DNA of 64,000 nucleotides from Chaunax sp. Z400 (taxonomy: Eukaryota; Chordata; Actinopteri; Lophiiformes; Chaunacidae). Shown one piece after another: positions 47,869 through 59,323 of this stretch. The DNA lies in NCBI GenBank assembly GCA_037577475.1, contig CM075186.1:29813834-29877833 (forward strand), read 5' to 3'. The translations under genes were made by a program, and so were the position numbers. Numbering within the stretch: position 1 is the stretch's first letter; every line of letters begins with the position of its first letter. Under the pieces are notes generated by a model that ran no database searches, was not told the DNA's origin, and saw only the letters and a program-made list of their open reading frames with translations.

Positions 47869-48475
47869 GTGATTCTGGAGATTTAAGAAAAGAAATGGAG
47901 CACGTCCTCTGCTGACGGTGCAGCTTTGAGAAGACAAAGGAAATGCCTTTTTGAATAAGGCTCGGTGTGTTTAGGTGTGTTTGGTTGGATGTGTGATCAG
48001 CTCCTCACTGCAGCAACTGATGATGGACGACGGCCTGTTCAAGATTTCCTAGTGACGTGTATCTGTAATCTGAGCATATAGCTGATCTCCATAGTCTGTA
48101 ACTAAACTCTGAATGTCATTTGGAGATGTAATAAGACGATCATCCAACATAAAGTGCTATTAAAAGGCATTAAGATCATATATGTTTGGAATTGTTTCTT
48201 TCATTCCTTCCTTTGACCCAGTCTCATTTCTTTGGATCTTCATTCCTTATTTCCACACCCAGCACCCATGTTGTACCTGTACCTGCTGTCCTTGTGACCA
48301 TGGGAGTGTTGGTCTTAAAACGAAGTGTGGCCAAGTGCATTCTGGGTGTATTATCCATGGACAACAAAAATGTGGTCTGAAGTCAGTCAGGCACTATGGT
48401 TCATATGGTTCACACAAGAACACTCTGTTTGTCACACCAGTGATGCATGGATCAGCTCTGAGATCACCCAAATAC

Positions 48476-48804
48476 GGTTTCACTGTGTGAACCTGGACCG
48501 TTCCACTGTGGGAACCTGGACCGTTCCACTGTGCGAACCTGGACCGTTTCACTGTACGAACCTGGACCGTTCCACTGTGCGAACCTGGACCGTTTCACTG
48601 TACGAACCTGGACCGTTTCACTGTACGAACCTGGACCGTTTCACTGTACGAACCTGGACCGTTTCACTGTGCGAACCTGGACCGTTTCACTGTACGAATC
48701 TGGACCGTTTCACTGTACGAATCTGGACCGTTTCACTGTATGAACCTGGACTGTGTTTCACTGTATGAACCTGGACTGTTTCACTGTATGAACCTGGACT
48801 GTGT
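48476..48804 (-). repeat. 23-bp minisatellite array B (about 14 units, inverted)
   Basis: On the plus strand the units read GAACCTGGACCGTTTCACTG; the reverse complement is the unit of arrays A and C. The last three units have the CAGTCC form rather than CGGTCC. The shared leader lies at its right side, as expected for an inverted copy. Confidence 0.92.
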
Positions 48805-48921
48805 GTGGCTGTAGAGAAGAATTCATATCATTGATTAATCCCAATCCTGTAGGTGTGTAAAGAGATTTAAATCATTAATGTTGTTCTTCGTGTGAATGGC
48901 ACAAACAGCAGAGACACACTT
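48805..48921 (-). repeat. Leader of composite 23-bp repeat, copy B
   Basis: Read on the minus strand: AGTGTGTCTC, TGTGCCATTCAC, ATTAATGATTTAAATCTC, ATTAATCAATG, then ACACACAGTCC into the array. The order matches copies A and C. Confidence 0.65.
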
Positions 48922-49011
48922 ATTGTATTTGGCTTTATTGTAATGTAATCTATTATTTTATCCACCCTCATCCCATCAGCCCATCCACCTGATCTGCAGA
49001 CTGTGTTCTGC

Positions 49012-49235
49012 TGAAGACACAGGATGTGCAGCAGCGCTCCTCCTCCTCCTCCTCAGTTAAACATGGCTGACTTTGCTCATATGCAGTCAGATGAGTTGTT
49101 GATGGGACAGAGGATTGGGAGACAGTGGAGGCAGAGAGTCCACCAGGACCACATACCTGTCCCTCAGTGAAGACCAGTGAAGCTGGTTAAACAGCAATGA
49201 ACCAGGTGCACTTGCACCTATTTTTCAAGGGAATG
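49012..49235 (+). repeat. Unassigned dispersed repeat, copy 2
   Basis: The same blocks as at 23574 occur in the same order, with single-base indels that shift frame, extending to GGGAATGAGAGACGACACT. Confidence 0.75.
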
Positions 49236-51017
49236 AGAGACGACACTGATTTAATGTTAATGTTGTCATGTTCCGACCACGCCTATAAAAAAGGGACTAA
49301 ATAAAACCCTTTGGCGAAATTTGACTAGCCTAAATTAACTTGTCCCATGGACTTTAGGCCATGTGCTAAAGATTGTTTCAATAAGGCCCATTATCATTTC
49401 TTTGTTTTGTCTTTACCCTTTCTTCCATTGTTTTATCTTCAAAGCTTTTCTTTTTCTTTCTTTCCTTCTTTCTGTCTTTCTTGTTATTTGAATCCATGTG
49501 AATGTCTGTTTTCTTTGAGTCAGATTTTTTTCCCTCACACATGACCCAGATGTTTGTAGGTTTTTTTTCATGACAGTGTGAACAGCGCAAATCACATGGA
49601 ATCTGATTTTTCAGCGGTGTGAATTACATGTGACCTTTCTCTCACTGAGCACGCTCACATCAACGTTTCGTCAGCCATATTGGATGAAGTCAAAGATGGA
49701 GGATAGCAGCAATAACAACTGGGATAAGTGTTTTTGTCAGTTTAATGGTTAAAAAAGTGGAAAAAAAATCAAATCCTGTTTTTGCTTTCTTGCCCTCAGC
49801 CTAAAAAGCTGACAAACCATCAGCACACTAGTATTACAACAGCAATCAAGGCAACAACTGAATGCATGACTATTTTATTAATGTTGATGATGACATGTCA
49901 TACCAAGGACACTCTGTTCATCAGTATGCTTGTTGTAAATATGGGGACATAGTACAGATCTGTTCACACAGATGTCAGATACAGACGAATGTGAACAGTC
50001 ATGGCATCAGATTTGAGAAAAACATCTAAATTGTGTGTCTTTACCAGCAGAGAGCAGCACAGCAGCTGGTATCTGCTCACTGAATGTTCACTGGTCGTCT
50101 CCCAGTCATCCTCCTTCAGGGATAATGTAGGTTTAAGCTCACACTTCCCTCTCTCCCAACCTTCCTGCTAATGAAAAACGGATGAAATGTCAAGCAGAGT
50201 TGGTCCAGCCAGAAATGTGATTGGTCTAAACAGAGGCCATATCACTTACAGGATAAACTAACCCAAGCACTGCTGCTGTTTGCTCAACTGAGGCTAATAG
50301 AGGCTGTTTAAATGGCTGGAGGAAATAAGGCTTTCGTGGTGGATTTTGTGGAGAAACAGAGAGGTGACAGTGTTCAGACAGGAGAGCCTATCAGGCTACA
50401 GCTGTGTGAAAGCCCTTCATTCATACTGTGGTGTTCAGAATCTGCTGTACAGCACAATTTTAATCTCCAGGAACCAGGGCAGTCTGCAAAGGTGGGTCAT
50501 GTGACCACTGCAAAATTAACTATGTAAAATAAGAAAGATATATTTGATTTGAGACGATATAGATTACAAACAAGGGAACTATCTGCCAGAGCAGTAAGAT
50601 AATTACACATACGGAAGAGGATTAGGGCCACATGAAAATTATTTTTAGAATCCTGAGGATATAGTCAGAACTCTGAGATTTATTCTGATTTTAATCTCAG
50701 AGTTCTGAGTGTAATCTTGGAATTTGCAGAACACACTAACGGTGCATGACCAAAAAGCCGGCGCTGGCTATGTCCAGTATGTTACTTCATACTAACAATG
50801 CAAATGATATGTTTGTATTGTTAGCATGATGTCTTACCTGTGATGTTTTTATATCCTAAATTGTGATTAACACCGGTTCTAATGGATGGTCCAATCACAG
50901 CCCTTCTACATACAGCCTGTTCACTCCATATTAATGCCACTGTACTGAAATCGGCTGCAGTTCACCTAGAGGGCGCTCTAGATGGAGTCCTCAATGAATG
51001 GGAGTGAATGGAGTGTT
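49236..51017. other. No gene seen
   Basis: It contains a short TTTC/TTCC tract at 49440-49490 and a 15-bp inverted repeat at 50666-50680/50693-50707 (CAGAACTCTGAGATT). Nothing else is recognised. Confidence 0.5.
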
Positions 51018-51590
51018 TGATTCCCAAAACAAAGATCCCTTACTCACTGATAACTGGAGACTAATTTCACTCCTCAATGACTATAACATTATTGCCTCCA
51101 TATCAGCAAAGCATCTAAAATATGGTCTTAATTAAATAATTCATGAATCACAATATGTGGCTGCCATTAAAAGCATTTGATGCACTGTCTCACAATTTTA
51201 TTTTTGATTGCCTTATTTTTTTATTTTCTATCAGGCAATCAAAATCGTATACAGTGGTAATAACAGCTCTGTCATCTGGACTGTCCCATCTCTCCTTACA
51301 TGTTTACTGCTTCTCAATTTGTTAATAACCCAACATTTTTAAAGGCATCAATTTTTATGGTCGGCAAATAAAAATATCACAACTAGCTGATGACACCACT
51401 CTATTTTTAGAGAGTAAAACAGAATTTTCCAAAGCTTCACCTGTCATCAAAGTATTTTCTGAAATGTCTGGTTTCAATCTTAATTTGAATGAAAGTGAAG
51501 TTCTTGCCCTAAAAGACATTTCAGATACGCAGCATTCCAGTAAAATATACAGTAAAATATTTGGGAATTTTAATTACTGAGGATGATAAG
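51018..51590 (+). pseudogene. Degenerate L1-like LINE reverse-transcriptase fragment
   Basis: In shifting plus frames the sequence reads DNWRLISLLNDYNIIASISA (RT finger region), KAFDALSHNFIFD (motif A with its Asp), and ISQLADDTTLF (the YADD-type catalytic motif), followed by FSEMSGFNLNLNESE. That order and spacing fit the RT of L1-type retrotransposons, which copy their RNA into DNA at the target site. Frameshifts and an internal deletion between motif A and the ADD motif show it is dead. It lies just upstream of the piggyBac gene and is unrelated to it. Confidence 0.8.
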
Positions 51591-51839
51591 AAATTGATGA
51601 ATGATCATTTGGACTATATGTGTGACTATACATTATTATAGGGGACATTAGACCATAAAAAAAACGGACATCGACTTTTTACTTATAATATTACTAAAAA
51701 CAATAAACCATAATAACTAAAGAAAATGTCAACAGATAAAGTTTGTTTGTGTTGAGCTCGGAGTGTTTTAAAGGTTGTAGTTCTCGGGTCCATCTCTCTG
51801 TCACTGAAATGATTCCTGACTCCTCCAGCTATTTTCACT

Positions 51840-52137
51840 TCCGGGATATTTGCAGTAGTTAAGGGCTCACAATGTACTCACCTCGTTGTGATTGGTGAAT
51901 GGTGTTGTTTCCGTAGGTTCGGGGACTCCCGCTAGATTCTATTGGCTGTCAGGGTTGCATAGATGTGTCAATCATACAAACTGGCCAATGCCTTCCTGAG
52001 ATTAAGCCTCGCGTAACCTCCTTAGAGTGACGAGCAGCCCAACCGCCATTACTGAGCAGACTGCAGAGTAGAGCAGCCAACCAGCGGTTTGTTTTGACTT
52101 CGGTCAAAATAAACAACACCATAAACAACAACAAACA
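51840..52137 (+). promoter_or_regulatory. Upstream region of the piggyBac-type gene
   Basis: This is a moderately GC-rich stretch preceding the ATG, with an ACCGCCATTA motif (52038-52047, YY1-like) and ATTGG/CCAAT-type motifs. It is proposed as promoter or 5' UTR only by position. No TATA box is evident. The trace AAGNCGATGTC occurs on the minus strand near 51670 and on the plus strand near 54495. It could be a remnant of inverted ends, but it is short and could be chance. Confidence 0.3.
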
Positions 52138-54337
52138 ATGCCAAACAGCAACATGAAGAAACTATTGGCTGCGGAGGTTCTGGACGTTCTGGCTAAAGAC
52201 AGCGGGGCCAGGGTTTGTCCTGTCGACTCCTCCTCGGATGAAGATGACCTCCTGCTGCCGGAGTGGGACCCAGACCACAGTAGTGATCCGGATTATCTGA
52301 TTCCATCATCAGAAAGGTGTGTAATCTCTGCTTGGTTATTGATCAACTATTGATTTGGCGTCAAATGGCCGCTTTATCAAATGAATCCAGCAATGCATGA
52401 AGTAAACAGACGAGCTGCAGTCCCGCGTGTGGAGCCTGTTTACACCAACATAGTGTCTGTTTGGTGATATATTTACTAGTGTTGGGCACTAAATGAATAT
52501 CTTTGTTATTTGTCTTTTACTCAGTGATGATGATGACGACGATGATGAATATGAGCCACCGAGTGCCTCTGCACAAGCATCTGCCCCGACCCCCCAGTCA
52601 CATCACGGTCCATCAACACAGCCAGGCGACTCTGCTGCACCTGCTGCTCCTCTTCCTCAGCTGCTGTCTTCCTCATCAGTGTCTGACTCACAAGATCAAA
52701 CACAAACCAAAAGAAAGAGGACCGTGTCACACAGATCACCAAAACCTAAGCGTGGACGAGGTGTGTCTGCCACGCTCCTACAGGAGAGGTGGCACAGTGG
52801 AGAGGAGAAGGACCAGGAACCAGAGCCTCTCAGATTCACACCGGCCCGGATCCCTGGCCCCACGTTTGACACCAAGGCGTCATGGACCCCCCTCTCTCTT
52901 TTCCAGCTGTTCTTTACCCCGTCTGTAGTCCGGACTCTCATAGACAATACGAATGCCAACGCTGAGAAGAGATTACAGGCTGGAAAGAAGTTTGTTTGGA
53001 AAGCGCTGACAGTTAAGGACTTTTATATTTTCATGGCCATTATTATTTTCTCAGGTCTAGTGAAGGTGCATCATAGATCAGACTACTGGAGAAAGCAGTG
53101 GCCATATCACTTCAGATTCCCTGGTGAGAAAATGACCCGGGACCGCTTTGAGGCCATCTTGTGGTCGCTGCACCTGAGCAACCCAAAAGAGGACGAGGAA
53201 AACGAGGGCAAGAAGAACACAGCTGAGTATGACCGGCTCTTCAAAATAAAGCCCCTGTACACGGAGATCCGGTCCGCCTGCAAAGCACATTTCCAGCCCT
53301 ATCAGAACATCTGCATCGATGAGCGGATGGTTGCGACCAAGGCCCGCGTCAGTATGAAGCAGTACATGAAGAACAAGCCCACAAAGTTGGGCTACAAACT
53401 GTTTGTGCTGGCAGACTCTTCAACAGGCTACACCTGGAACTTCTTCATTTACACAGGGAAGCCAGTTTCCACCACAGATCACGCTCTGAGCCACTCGTCT
53501 GTGATGGACCTCCTGCCCTTCCCTCTGCTCGGTGGGGGCTACACATTGTATGTGGACAATTTTTACACAAGCCCCGCCCTCTTTCATGATTTGTCTGACA
53601 AAAGCATTGGCTGTTGTGGGACCATTAGGTCAAACCTGATCGGTTTCCCACAGACAGAGCAGAATGACCTTCCCAAAAAGGCTCAGAGGGGAGATTTGCG
53701 GTGGATCAGGAAAGACGGCCTCCTGTTTGTCAAGTGGATGGACACTCGTGAGGTGAACATGTGCTCCACAGTGCATGAAGCCTTCAGCGGACAGACTGTG
53801 TGGAGAAAGGTGAAGCAGGCGGGGGTGTGGCAGACCAAGGCTGTGCCTGTTCCTGACGCTGTAGTTGACTACAATCAACACATGGGTGGTGTGGATCTGT
53901 CCGATACACTGATTGGTCACTACAGCGTCCACCACAAAACTATGAAATGGTATAAGACTTTTTTCTACCATTTTGTGGACATCGCCGTGGTGAACAGTTT
54001 CCTGCTCCACAAGGAGCTGTTCAGGATCAGGAACAACATGAAGAAGCCTCACACCCAGAAGACTTTCAGGGAGCAGCTGGCTGCAGAAATGCTGAAGTTT
54101 GCTGAAGGCTCAGCACCACCAGCACCACCAGCACCACCATCCACCTGCCTGCCTCTTTACTATGGTAGTGATGCAACACAGTCCAGAAGGTACTGCAGGA
54201 GGTGCCAGGAGGCTGGCATTCCACGGGTGAAGACTCCGATTTACTGCAGGAGGTGCCAGGTGCCCCTGTGCCTGACCTCAAAAAAGAACTGCTTTCAGCA
54301 ATGGCATGATGACATTATTCTAATTACTGTAAGTTAG
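52138..54337 (+). CDS. piggyBac-type transposase (PGBD4-like), intact, one intron
   Basis: Exons 52138-52316 and 52525-54337 join in frame (AG plus T makes Ser60) to give 663 residues. This is the cut-and-paste DDE transposase family that inserts at TTAA. It may be an active element or a domesticated derivative. Seen in order: an acidic N-terminus (SSSDEDD, then a run of seven Asp after the splice); a basic nuclear-localisation-like patch around residues 121-139; a DDE_Tnp_1_7-type domain (about 180-555) with Asp325 in ICIDERM, Asp404 in YVDNFYTS, Asp517 and Asp520 in MGGVDLSD, matching the spacing of the catalytic aspartates of insect piggyBac; a short APP repeat; and a cysteine-rich C-terminus (Cys617, 620, 634, 637, 642, 649, His654) typical of the targeting domain. 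There is no frameshift or premature stop. The ends GTAAGT-TAG overlap a donor-like site. Flanking TTAA and terminal inverted repeats could not be delimited with confidence. Confidence 0.9.
52317..52524 (+). other. Intron of the piggyBac-type gene
   Basis: The donor is GTGTGTAATC after GAAAG and the acceptor is TTTTACTCAG. At 208 bases it separates two acidic coding stretches that fuse into one Asp/Ser-rich segment when spliced, in the correct phase. The intron contains in-frame stops (for example the TGA soon after the donor), so read-through would truncate the protein. Confidence 0.75.
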
Positions 54338-55728
54338 TTATTGTTTCACTGTTGTTATAATTGTGTTGTTTTTATTTACTGTTCTATGACTGCATGTTTT
54401 TAGTAAATCTGCTCCAGTTGGAGTCAAAATTCATTTCTTTTGTCGGGTTTTCTTTGTAAAGGAAAATGTATAAAGGTCTGCTTGGTTTTTTTAAGACGAT
54501 GTCAAAAACCGTTTAATTGAGATGGAATGATTATCCATAGTGAATGTAGATAAAATGAGTTTTACAGAACTGAGAAATCTCAAATGGCTCAGGTGGAGCC
54601 AGAATGTGCCCAGAACAGCCATTTTAACATGTCTCTACTGAAACCTCTGTGGCTTCGCTCTGCTTCACTTCATCAGCATCAAACCACAGGTCATGTTAAG
54701 ATGTTGTGCTTTTATTTGTTTGGCTGCAACATCATAACTTAATGGATGTCAAATGGATTCTCTAGGGTAGCTTTGCTGTAGTTTCACTCCTTCCACTGTG
54801 AATTGGTAGCATGTTTGTACATATAATTTCACTGTGAGAAAATATGACCTATCATAAAACAGCTGCTTTTAGAATGGAGAACAGTATGTTCATTATGAAG
54901 GCAGCAGCTGAGGGGATTCTTAGTTTATGATTCACATATCTAAAGTAACAAACGATGAAGAGCTAAAACCCTCCTGTTTGCTGCTCCTGTCAGCTCGTAG
55001 TAGAAGATGGTGTCATAAACACATGGCTCTGAACAGACAGCACCTCTACTTCACCACACGGCTGTTATCATCAGTCACATCACATCAGAACAGCACAATG
55101 CAGTCAGAAATAAATCACCTGGAGATTCAGTAAGGTAACAGGTAGAAAATACTCATGACCCCCCCACCCTCTCCCCCAGGTCTGTCACCAAACTGCACTG
55201 AGATGTTTGATCTCACACATCAGTTCTCTCCATGACTCCAACATTCAGGTGTTCTATTGGCTGCTGCCCTCTGGTGGTGAAAACCACACACTGCAGCCAG
55301 GAAGATGTCGACCATCTTTCATCCTTTACTTTTTTGTTTCTTATATACAACAATCAGAAATTTGTGCCTGGATCAACAAACACTTTATTCATGTGTGAAA
55401 ATACAAAGAGGCACACATAACACTTCTCTGAGTATATTTATAGTTCAGGTTATATTTCCCATCTACTGTAACAGTATAACCAGAGCCTTCATGCTGACCT
55501 GCTGATGGTCTGATCAGAGTCACATTCAGTAAAAGTTGGACCCTGTCTGCAGTGATATGAAGAGTTTTACTTTGAACATGTTCTCAGTGATTTGTTGCTT
55601 TAGCTCCTACAAGTAGACGGTCTGGTTCGGTCTGTCTCATCTCCGCTGGAGGTTGTGGATGATGACTTTCTCTGAGCTCAGAGTGTGACTGGTTTTACTG
55701 AACTCCTGCAACTTCAGCCTGAGGACCC

Positions 55729-55812
<84 letters not shown>

Positions 55813-56338
55813 TTTAACAAGCTGCCAAAAGTTTTTCACACAAGCTTTATGTTATGTTTTAAAGTGGTATTTTTTTAACAGCCAGATAACCTCTTCAGGT
55901 GTTTTGGGGGCATCTTATGCCTTCATTAGAGAGTAAACCATAGAAGATGCAACTCAAAGAGGGACTGAGGTTCATGGTCAGTGGCTTCATCCACATCAAG
56001 GATCCCCATACTTAGACCATGGACCCTGGTTTATGTGTTAGTGTGTTAGTTTATGTGGTAACACTTCATGATCAGAGTACATGAATTATCATGACTCCAT
56101 GACTGAAATAGCATGAATTCATTACTGTAGTACTGAACTATGAACTATCAGTAATATTGATCTATTAATAGAATCTCATACCCAACCTAACGAATTATTA
56201 CAACAACTAAGCTATCAAGTTAGAAAAATATAATTCAATGTAACATATAATTTATGTTTAAGTTCATAAACCATAATTCTTCCATAATATTTACAAACTG
56301 TAATTCAGAATCAGGTTTGTCGTCACTTCCATAATATA
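54338..56338. other. Downstream of the piggyBac-type gene, no gene seen
   Basis: AT-rich, with the AC microsatellite at 55732. No canonical AATAAA close to the stop. The first clear one is near 55109. Confidence 0.45.
55732..55809. repeat. (AC)n microsatellite
   Basis: About 78 bases of AC. Confidence 0.95.
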
Positions 56339-57355
56339 TACTGAGCAACAGTAGAAACACATTTTTTTATGTCATGTCATCCTGTTCATATTAAATATTA
56401 AAGGCAAATTATGGTTCACGCAGTTGTAGTGTTTACAAGTCAGACAGTGATCCACACTCCACACTGTTGTTGTTCTCTGTCCACCAGCATTTATCACTAC
56501 TTTACACCTCCTGAATGGATAAGATGTTATTCTGGATTTGTAGGATGACATCATTCTTCCTGCAGAGCTGTGACAAGTTGTTCATGTGTTGCTGGAGCAG
56601 GATCTCTCTCTCTCACCTGGTGATCCTGAACGTCCCACAGATGCTCTATTGGGTTGAGATCTGGTGAATATGCTGGCCAAGGAAGGACAGCGACATTGTT
56701 CTGGTCCAGGTAGGCTACTCCTGACAGACATGAGCCACATGTGGTCTGGCATTGTCATGCATGAAGGTGATGCCTGATTGCTGTATCCTGGGAATGACGT
56801 GTGGATCTAGGACCATATCTCCGACACACAGTCAGGGCACTTATTCTGGGGTTTTGGCATCCAGTTATCTCTGTCGCAGTCTGTGTGGAAGTCCTGAACT
56901 GATCACGCAAGTGCATGATGTGGCTATGCCTGTACTGGATCACTGTGGTTACACGTGGTCGTCCTCATCCACGGCGATCACGGGAGGACCCTGTTGCCTG
57001 AAACCTCCACGTGTCTGCAGCGTTCAGACCATCAGCATCATCAGCATCCCAACTGTCTGGTCATGTAAGTTTTGAGGAAGTCGTGACATCATCAGTTGTT
57101 TCAGTAGGACATTAATTAGATAAATTAAAATCTCACCTTGACCAGGTCTTTTCAATCATGCAGAAAAAAATCTCACCAACATCATGGTTTACTCTGAAAT
57201 GCACCAATGACTGTTATTTCTATGTTATGACTAAATCATGGTTATTCATGATTTAACATGTTTTGGTTGTGGGCACTTAAAAAGTCAGTAGATTAGGGCT
57301 AGTGAATAGAAATTACAGGGTTTTTAAAACTATGTGTTTCTACTGTTGCTCAGTA
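56339..57355. mobile_element. Tc1/mariner-type element with 24-bp perfect inverted ends
   Basis: 56339-56362 and 57332-57355 are perfect inverted repeats (TACTGAGCAACAG... inward), flanked by TA, the expected target duplication, giving an element of about 1013 bp. Inside, minus-strand fragments such as RDQFRTSTQTATEITG and NPRISALTVCRR resemble the helix-turn-helix region of a teleost Tc1/mariner subfamily. A plus-strand stretch near 56640-56690 resembles the same family. The coding region is broken, so it is non-autonomous now. Confidence 0.75.
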
Positions 57356-57837
57356 TTTGTCAACATATGTGGGATCAAAATGCTGTTCTCCACAGAACAG
57401 GACAAAAAAACAGACACAATCACTCATAACTTCAGAAATCAGTAAAATATCTAAAGGAACAAATGAAAAGAAAGTTCATAATTCATAGTCAAAATTCATA
57501 ATTGAAAGCCAATCTCATATGAGAAAGCAATTAAAATTTTCAGAACATGGAGATCAGTGAATGCGTAGTTTATCAAAACATGTTTATATTGTTTAATCAT
57601 TTCTTATTAGTATTTAACTGATGAAATAATTGATCTAATTTGCATTTGAAATTGTTCCTCTTGATGCCGAAATAAACAGAAGAGCTGACTTTATCTGAGG
57701 CTCATGGTGATGGATAAGAAAGGGGATAATACATGTGAGGGTTAACACACAGCTCAGTGTTTTTGTCAGCCCTTTAACTGCAGACTAACCTATGACATAA
57801 ACATCACTAATGATGACTGAACAGACATTAGATACTG

Positions 57838-57900
57838 GTGGCAACCCTTGCAGACACAGGGAGAGCATGCAAACTCCACACAGAAAGGTCGTCCTGTATA
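57838..57900 (-). mobile_element. Short inverted fragment of the same SINE
   Basis: The minus strand reads TTTCTGTGTGGAGTTTGCAT and CTCCCTGTGTCTGC. It lies about 60 bases from, and opposed to, the copy at 57955. Confidence 0.55.
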
Positions 57901-57954
57901 GATGATGTGCTGAGGAAAATCTAAAGTGTTGATATAACCTGAAGGGTGACACGA

Positions 57955-58150
57955 TAGTCCACTGCCCCTTCACAGCAAGAGGGTTCTGGGTTTGAATCCA
58001 GGCCTTCACGTGTGGAGTTTGCATGTCCTCCCCCTGTCTGCGTGGTTCCCTCTAGGTGTTTCATTCATACAGGTGAACTGTTGACTGTAAATGACCAACA
58101 GCTCTATGTGTTGGCTCTGTGATGAACTGGCAACCTGTCCAGGGTGTACC
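57955..58150 (+). mobile_element. Second-type tRNA-derived SINE
   Basis: GGTGACACGATAGTCC, GGGTTTGAATCCAGGCC (B-box-like), GTGTGGAGTTTGCATGTCC, CTCTATGTGTTGGCTCTGTG and CCTGTCCAGGGTGTACC match a very common teleost SINE family. The internal part is shortened. Confidence 0.7.
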
Positions 58151-58594
58151 TTATACATGCATGTATGTTGGTGAGTTTGATATTAACTCTGTGGGTTGGT
58201 GATTATCATGTGCAGCTCTGAGGAAACCTCTAACTGACAAAGGGAAACTGTACCTCTGATCGCTGCATACAAGCCCTGCAGACCCTGCTTCAAAATACCG
58301 TCATCCTCCGACACAAACCTCCTGCCATCTGAAGACAACAGCAGAACAACATGAGAACATGTGGAAGCATCCATAAGGAACAGCATGTGGAAAAGAACAT
58401 ACTTTAACAAGAGAAGACACTCTAGAAACCCATTATGATGATCATATATTACTGACTAGAGCTCCACCAGCTGCTGTTTTGATAGCTGTTTGATAATATT
58501 ATGTTAAGTTGTTGGTAAGGTAGGGTTTTACACTAATGGTCACATCTCTACTCTGTGAGCCTGTTTGAATTCATGACAGATTTAGGCCCCCATT

Positions 58595-58760
58595 AAACAT
58601 CCAGAGTGTTGGCTAGTGGTCCCTCTGCTTCCACTGTCCACCAATCCTCTGTCCCATCAACAACTCCATCTGACTGCATTGAGCAAAGTCAGCCATATTT
58701 AACAGAGGGAAGGAAGAGGAGGAGGAGGGCTGCTGCACATCCCTGTGTGTGTAATAGGTC
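58595..58760 (-). repeat. Unassigned dispersed repeat, copy 3
   Basis: On the minus strand it reads CAGGGATGTGCAGCAGCCC, TAAATATGGCTGACTTTGC, ATGCAGTCAGATGGAGTTG and GGGACAGAGGATTGGTGG, then diverges earlier than copies 1 and 2. Confidence 0.7.
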
Positions 58761-58849
58761 TAGTGATGTGAGCTGATTGCTTTCTGCAGATCGGATGGGT
58801 CGGGTCATGAATATGATCCTTCTGATTAAAAGCTGATTGGATGGTGCTA

Positions 58850-58975
58850 AGTGAAATAACCAGTGCCATTTACAAACAAGGCATCGCGGCTTAACTTAAT
58901 GAATGATTTAAATCTCCCGACACACAGGCCGGGTCTCATGTTAGTTAATGTTCTATGGTTCTATGGGTGTGCGGT
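58850..58975 (+). repeat. Leader of composite 23-bp repeat, copy C
   Basis: CAGTGCCATTTAC, AATGATTTAAATCTCCC, GGGTCTCATGTTAGTTAATG and GTTCTATG correspond to the leader of copies A and B. Here it is separated from array C by a (TC)n(AC)n microsatellite and about 170 bases. Confidence 0.6.
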
Positions 58976-59018
58976 TCACCCGGGGTCACATGACCTTAGA
59001 CCCTTCGCGCTCTGACAA

Positions 59019-59153
<135 letters not shown>

Positions 59154-59323
59154 TGCACATTAAGGTGAACAAGGTTACACATGTATGGTTATAATGTTGA
59201 TGCTATTGTTTATACATCACTGCTGTTATTGTTATTGTTGTTTTTGTTTGTTTATCCTCATACTGCATGCCGAGGTTTTCAACAGGACAGGTTAAAAAAA
59301 AAAAAATTCTATGGTCCCACACC

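Larger units (their letters stand above)
42736..48475. other. Intergenic, no gene supported
   Basis: AT-rich, with SINE remnants at 46604 and 47655, a 34-bp direct repeat (ATTAGAGAGAACATTAGAG) at about 47502-47560 and an interrupted TG tract at 47432-47490. A possible isolated exon is at 43962-44066. Confidence 0.5.

Noticed and set aside
48182..48768. Frames of 102 and 147 codons near array B
   Set aside because: Their C-terminal parts are the 23-bp repeat in shifting phase and the N-terminal parts show no domain.
52503..54281. Other frames over the piggyBac gene
   Set aside because: They are overlapping shadows of the intact transposase frame.
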